Origin: Holdemania massiliensis AP2
GTDB lineage: Bacteria > Bacillota_I > Bacilli_A > Erysipelotrichales > Erysipelotrichaceae
Direction: 5' to 3'
Length of the DNA: 64,000 nt
Assembly: GCF_000327285.1 (NCBI RefSeq)
Contig: NZ_HE998567.1
Location: 121,136 to 185,135 of the forward strand
The translations under genes were made by a program, and so were the position numbers. Positions 60,447 to 64,000 of this stretch are shown in pieces. The notes beneath the pieces are model-generated. The model worked only from the letters and a program-made list of their open reading frames with translations, was not told the origin of the DNA and did not search any database. How positions within the stretch are numbered: position 1 is the first letter of the stretch; the number at the start of each line of letters is the position of its first letter.

Positions 60447-60644
60447 ATGATCACAGTCAGTGAAAAACAGGCCATGATCGAAGACTTTGAGCGGCTGATC
60501 CTCGTCAGCCCCGAACAAATTATTACCGAGTCCAAACAGGGCAGAATGATCGTCGAAGGCAGCGGCCTTCATATCCGGGTGTTCAGCGCCGATGAAATTA
60601 TCTTGTCCGGACAGATCAGGCGGGTGAAGTTCGATGCGGAATAG
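60447..60644 (+). CDS. yqfC: YabP/YqfC-family sporulation protein
   Basis: 65 residues starting MITVSEKQAMIEDFERLILV, ending [11 protein letters not shown]. Size, hydrophobic-turn pattern (SKQGRMIVEGSGLHIRVF) and position before yqfD and phoH match YqfC, a YabP-family protein expressed in sporulating Bacillus and Clostridium cells. AGGAAGGAG precedes ATG 60447; a GTG at 60438 is too close to it. It overlaps yqfD by 11 bases. Confidence 0.85.
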   Translation: MITVSEKQAMIEDFERLILVSPEQIITESKQGRMIVEGSGLHIRVFSADEIILSGQIRRVKFDAE

Positions 60645-61584
60645 ACTTCCTTTTCTGTTTGGCATGGACTGCTGGCGGCTGAAAATACCGTTGACGTTTT
60701 TTCTGAATCAGTGCTTCCGACAGGATATTGAGGTCATGGAACTGAAACAGACGCCAGAGGGGCTGGTTTTCTGGTCACCGGTAACCAGCCGGCGTCGGAT
60801 TCTCAGCTTGTTTGAAGCGGCAGAGCGGGTAAAGACCAGCGGTGTTGCCGGTTTTTTGCTGCATCAGTTTCATCAGCCGCTGCGGCTGTTTTCGGTGGCT
60901 TTGTCCATTGCATTGTGGACTTTTTATTCCCATTGCATCGTTCAGGTCGATGTCAGCGGTACCGATCCTGTTTTGCAGCGGCAGATTGAGCAGCAGCTCG
61001 CCGACAATGGCTATGCCGTTCCCTTTTTTACGACGGATCAGAATCTGGCCGAAACGATTGAATTTCTGATCAAGGAAAGTTTTGAGGACCGCTTGGGCTG
61101 GACCGAAGTGACCCGCACCGGTTCGCGGATCCAGCTGCAGTTTACGGATAAAGAATATGTTGAAACACCGCAGCTGACCAACGAGCCGATCTATGCTCAA
61201 AAAGAGGGAATGGTCGTCCGTTTTGATGTTCAGCATGGCGAAAAGAAAGTGAAGATCAACGAGATTGTTCACCCCGGTGATCTGTTGATTGACAATGAGC
61301 TGAAAGATGCGTTTGAAGTGCCGCAGCCGCTGTATGTTAAGGGAAAGGTCTACGGTTATACGTGGTATACCGTGGAAAGCACACTGCAGGAAGCGCCGGA
61401 TTTTCCACTGCACGATGCCCTGGCGTTTTTTCGTCTGTTAATGGACTGCCGCGGTCAGATTGCCCAGCAGTTACAGGCGGATGAAAAAATTATCAAAGAA
61501 AATGTTTTACTTTTTGACAGGAATGCGGGTACAATAACGATGAAGATCCACTACACCTTGCTGGAGGATCTGACACGACCTTAA
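60634..61584 (+). CDS. yqfD: YqfD-family sporulation membrane protein, shortened
   Basis: 316 residues, shorter than the roughly 400 of B. subtilis YqfD. One strong membrane helix near 85-103 ([20 protein letters not shown]), then an extracytoplasmic region with the family features IEVSG-like [40 protein letters not shown]-type segment and [14 protein letters not shown]. YqfD works in the sporulation sigma-E regulon in Bacillus. Conservation beside yqfC and phoH suggests functional retention; whether this organism makes spores is not shown here. It ends 17 bases before phoH. Confidence 0.85.
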   Translation: MRNRLPFLFGMDCWRLKIPLTFFLNQCFRQDIEVMELKQTPEGLVFWSPVTSRRRILSLFEAAERVKTSGVAGFLLHQFHQPLRLFSVALSIALWTFYSHCIVQVDVSGTDPVLQRQIEQQLADNGYAVPFFTTDQNLAETIEFLIKESFEDRLGWTEVTRTGSRIQLQFTDKEYVETPQLTNEPIYAQKEGMVVRFDVQHGEKKVKINEIVHPGDLLIDNELKDAFEVPQPLYVKGKVYGYTWYTVESTLQEAPDFPLHDALAFFRLLMDCRGQIAQQLQADEKIIKENVLLFDRNAGTITMKIHYTLLEDLTRP

Positions 61585-61601
61585 ATTCGAGGAGGAAAAC
61601 C

Positions 61602-62549
61602 ATGACTCATGTCCTGTCAATGGAACATCTGAGCGCGTCGGAAGCCGCGGAACTGATCGGCTTTGAAGACCGCAACCTGAACTGCTTATGTGAACTGTAT
61701 GGTGCGGACATTGTATTCCGTGATAATCAGTTTACGATCCGCTGCGAACATCCTGAGGCAGTGGCCGAAACGCTGCAGGAAATGCTGAAAATGATCCGGC
61801 GTTCCCAACAGATCAGCGAGCAGGAAATTCGATACTTAGTCCGCACGCAGCGCAAGCAGCAGGCGGTGGATCTGGGCGATTTAAAATCCAAGGTGCTGGC
61901 CCGCACCCACAGCGGCAAGGCGATTGCGCCGAAAACTGAAGGTCAGCGCAGCTTCATTGAGGCGATGGAGAAGAAAACGATTGTCTTTGCGGTGGGTCCG
62001 GCAGGAACCGGCAAGACGTATTTAGCCGTAGCCTATGCCGTCAGTATGCTGAAAAAGGGTGAGATTCACAAGATCATTCTGACCCGGCCGGCTGTCGAAG
62101 CGGGAGAAAGTCTGGGATTTCTGCCAGGTGATCTGAAGGAAAAGGTGGATCCGTATCTGCGGCCGCTTTATGACGCTCTGCATGATCTTCTTGGCGCGGA
62201 AACGACCGAGCGGCTGATCGAAAAGGGCACGATTGAGATTGCGCCGTTAGCTTATATGCGCGGCCGGACGCTGGATGACGCGGTGATTATTCTGGATGAG
62301 GCGCAAAACACAACGCCGGCGCAGATGAAGATGTTTTTAACCCGGCTGGGCTTTCAGTCGCGGATGATCATCACCGGCGATCTGACCCAGGTGGATCTGC
62401 CGAAGTCTCAGCGCAGCGGACTGATGGATGCCGTAGGATTGTTAAAAGGCATCGAGGAAATCGGCGTCCTGCAGCTCAGCAGTGATGACGTCGTCCGTCA
62501 TCCGCTGGTACAGAAAATTATTGACCGCTATGGAGAAAAGGGGGAGTAA
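61602..62549 (+). CDS. phoH: PhoH-family ATPase
   Basis: 315 residues. PhoH-like P-loop protein: [20 protein letters not shown] near 130, then [20 protein letters not shown], Walker [17 protein letters not shown] and [15 protein letters not shown]. An N-terminal KH-like extension (about 1-110) is present. GAGGAGG precedes the ATG. In Firmicutes it normally leads to ybeY; here a two-component system follows 3 bases later. Thought to act in RNA metabolism and ribosome quality. Confidence 0.95.
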   Translation: MTHVLSMEHLSASEAAELIGFEDRNLNCLCELYGADIVFRDNQFTIRCEHPEAVAETLQEMLKMIRRSQQISEQEIRYLVRTQRKQQAVDLGDLKSKVLARTHSGKAIAPKTEGQRSFIEAMEKKTIVFAVGPAGTGKTYLAVAYAVSMLKKGEIHKIILTRPAVEAGESLGFLPGDLKEKVDPYLRPLYDALHDLLGAETTERLIEKGTIEIAPLAYMRGRTLDDAVIILDEAQNTTPAQMKMFLTRLGFQSRMIITGDLTQVDLPKSQRSGLMDAVGLLKGIEEIGVLQLSSDDVVRHPLVQKIIDRYGEKGE

Positions 62550-62552
62550 GCC

Positions 62553-63224
62553 ATGCCGCGCATTCTGTTAATTGAAGATGAAGACAGCATCCGTCATTTG
62601 ATCAGCTACGATTTAAAAAACGCCGGATATGAGGTTGTTGGCTGTGCTGACGGTGCCAGTGCCAAAGAGAAAGGGCTGAGTCAGAGTTTTGACATCATGA
62701 TCATTGACTGGATGCTTCCGGAAATCAGCGGAATCGAACTGGTTCGGCTGTTTCGCGGCAAGGGAATTGACAGCGTCATGATGATGCTGACAGCCCGCGA
62801 TGAGGAAGAAGATATTCTGGAAGCCTTTGACGCCGGCGTCGACGATTACATCACCAAACCCTTTTCTCCGCGCGAGCTGCTGGCCCGAATCCAGGCGCAT
62901 GTCAAGCGGATCGTCAAAACCAGCCGCAGAGTTTTGGAAATGGGCGGTCTGACGATGGATCTGGGCAGCCGGGAGGTTCGTGTCAACAACCAGCCGGTCA
63001 GCTTAACCAAGAAAGAATTTGAATTGCTGGAGTATATGCTGCGCAATCCGCAGATCGTTCTCTCGCGCGACAATATCCTCAATGAGATCTGGGATTTTGA
63101 CTATGATGGCGATACGCGGATTGTCGACGTTCATATTTTTAAGCTTCGCAGCAAGCTTTCCGGCAGCGGGGTGCGGATTTCCTCACTGCGGGGTGTCGGC
63201 TATAAGCTGGAAGCTGAAGGCTGA
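62553..63224 (+). CDS. OmpR/PhoP-family response regulator
   Basis: 223 residues. Receiver: LIEDEDSIRHLISYDLKNAG, phosphoacceptor Asp in IIDWMLPEISG near 51, TKPFSPRELLA near 100. Winged helix from about 130 (LTKKEFELLEYMLRNPQIVL; IVDVHIFKLRSKL; GVGYKLE). The start is 3 bases after phoH, so it is probably co-transcribed. Together with the following PAS-containing kinase it resembles PhoP-PhoR/WalR-type pairs; which of them cannot be decided from sequence alone. Confidence 0.92.
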   Translation: MPRILLIEDEDSIRHLISYDLKNAGYEVVGCADGASAKEKGLSQSFDIMIIDWMLPEISGIELVRLFRGKGIDSVMMMLTARDEEEDILEAFDAGVDDYITKPFSPRELLARIQAHVKRIVKTSRRVLEMGGLTMDLGSREVRVNNQPVSLTKKEFELLEYMLRNPQIVLSRDNILNEIWDFDYDGDTRIVDVHIFKLRSKLSGSGVRISSLRGVGYKLEAEG

Positions 63225-63239
63225 GAGGATCGGTAAGGA

Positions 63240-64000
63240 ATGAAAACCTCAGAAATTCTGATCCTGATTCTGACGGTTGCCGGCCTGTCCTTATTCTGCG
63301 CCCAGGGATTATTGGAAGCGTGGAGCGCCTTAGTTTTATTGGGCCTGGTTGCGGCGGCGCTGTTGTGGCACAGCCAGGATCAGCTGCGCGAAAAAATGCG
63401 GACGAAGGAACAATCGTTAAAAACGCAGGTTCGCAGTTCAGCCAAGGATGCGTCATTGAAACAGAAGCAGATTCTGACCATTCTGACCAACATTCCTTCT
63501 CCGCTGGCGATGATGGATTCCTATGGTCATCTGACATTGTATAATGAGGGCTTCAGCCAATTTCTGACAGAGGAAAGCGAAGCAGAAATCAATTACCGCG
63601 ATGAACGGATCGCGGTGGAAGTTCGGCTATTTCTTAAAGAAGCGTATTTAAGCGAAAATGCGATCGTCCGCAACCTGCATCGAAATGGCATTGATTTTCA
63701 GTGCCTGTCCGTGCCGATTCATGAAAATGGCCGGTTTAACGGCTGTCTTCTTGTATTTCAGGACATCACTCAGGCAATGGAAAAGGAGCGGATGCAGAAA
63801 CGCTTCATCGCCGATGCTTCGCATGAGCTGAAAACCCCGATTGCCGCGATCAAGGGCATGATTGAAATCCTCAACCGAGATACCTTTGATGATCCGGAAA
63901 CGATGAAGGATTTTCATCTGCAGATTGAGAAAGAAGCAAAGCGGCTGGAAATGATCGTGGCGGATCTTTTGAAACTGTCGCGGCTGTCGATGAATACACT
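63240..64000 (+). CDS. PhoR-like sensor histidine kinase (3' end outside the window)
   Basis: ATG 63240 after GGTAAGGAA opens a frame that stays open to the window end (253 codons). Two membrane helices at about 5-24 and 29-44 with almost no outer loop, a coiled linker, a PAS domain at about 80-175 (ILTNIPSPLAMMDSYGHLTL; LLVFQDITQAMEKERMQK) and the HisKA box FIADASHELKTPIAAIKGMI near 195. The ATPase domain lies beyond the window. Short double-helix anchor plus PAS is the PhoR layout. Confidence 0.9.
   Translation, partial: MKTSEILILILTVAGLSLFCAQGLLEAWSALVLLGLVAAALLWHSQDQLREKMRTKEQSLKTQVRSSAKDASLKQKQILTILTNIPSPLAMMDSYGHLTLYNEGFSQFLTEESEAEINYRDERIAVEVRLFLKEAYLSENAIVRNLHRNGIDFQCLSVPIHENGRFNGCLLVFQDITQAMEKERMQKRFIADASHELKTPIAAIKGMIEILNRDTFDDPETMKDFHLQIEKEAKRLEMIVADLLKLSRLSMNT

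Noticed and set aside
1-64000. tRNA, rRNA and T-box elements
   Set aside because: No TTCGANNC-type tRNA arms with acceptor pairing, rRNA segments or T-box cores were noticed on reading either strand; a tRNAscan or Rfam run could still find something missed.

Overview
The window looks like a chromosomal segment of a Gram-positive, anaerobe-type Bacillota bacterium, most plausibly an Erysipelotrichia relative such as Holdemania. This is inferred from gene content and order and was not checked by any search. Supporting signs are the Firmicutes orders rpsP-khpA-rimM-trmD-rplS-lepB-rbgA-rnhB-dprA-topA-trmFO-xerC and rpsB-tsf-(lipoprotein)-pyrH-frr-uppS-cdsA-dxr-rseP, folate-type TrmFO, a PyrR-type attenuator, strong Shine-Dalgarno sites, sporulation relics yqfC/yqfD, and secreted flavin reductases of the kind used for anaerobic respiration by gut Firmicutes. 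There are no rRNA or tRNA genes, no complete transposon and no CRISPR array.

Layout. 1-2.3 kb: a pair of M16 peptidase-family genes, the first cut by the window edge and apparently frameshifted. 2.4-4.7 kb: a short SSB and a VanR/VanS-like two-component system. 5-18.4 kb: a long translation, RNA-modification and secretion block (ffh to tsf). 18.5-20.1 kb: a lipoprotein with a Cthe_2159-like carbohydrate-binding repeat region lies between tsf and pyrH. 20.5-26.5 kb: pyrH to rseP (nucleotide, ribosome recycling, undecaprenyl, CDP-DAG and MEP-isoprenoid steps), then galE. 26.5-27.2 kb: an AT-rich islet with a small zinc-ribbon gene.

27.2-35.2 kb is an accessory respiration region. It has a lipoprotein with two FMN-binding domains and a fumarate-reductase-type flavoprotein domain, an apparently leaderless LysR gene, a protein resembling a catalytically dead S41 protease, a Tat-exported FAD reductase lipoprotein and a MATE exporter. 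A 14-bp palindrome (TTTAC-N4-GTAAA) stands before the dead protease gene and twice before the Tat reductase, suggesting one regulon. 35.2-43.2 kb: a membrane-anchored protein with a composition break, a large AT-rich secreted glucosaminidase, a TetR gene and a small membrane protein that share a 17-bp operator, and Tex. 43.2-51 kb: a stand-alone nine-PASTA membrane protein, a GGDEF protein, a frameshifted GNAT gene, a lipoprotein, and a BlaI/M56 sensor pair whose M56 protein carries about fourteen tandem 28-residue repeats in place of a penicillin-sensor domain. 51-57.8 kb: PyrR-attenuated uracil permease, rsmE, an unknown protein, mtaB, murE, deoC. 57.9-64 kb: a membrane-bound XRE regulator, rpsU, an unknown protein, yqfC, yqfD, phoH and a PhoP/PhoR-like pair running off the end.

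The most distinctive items are the M56 sensor with a 28-residue-repeat ectodomain, the three-site palindromic operator of the flavin-reductase region, the TetR operator pair, and the multi-PASTA protein without a kinase domain. Two apparent one-base deletions at homopolymers (near 100 and 46555) may be sequence errors.
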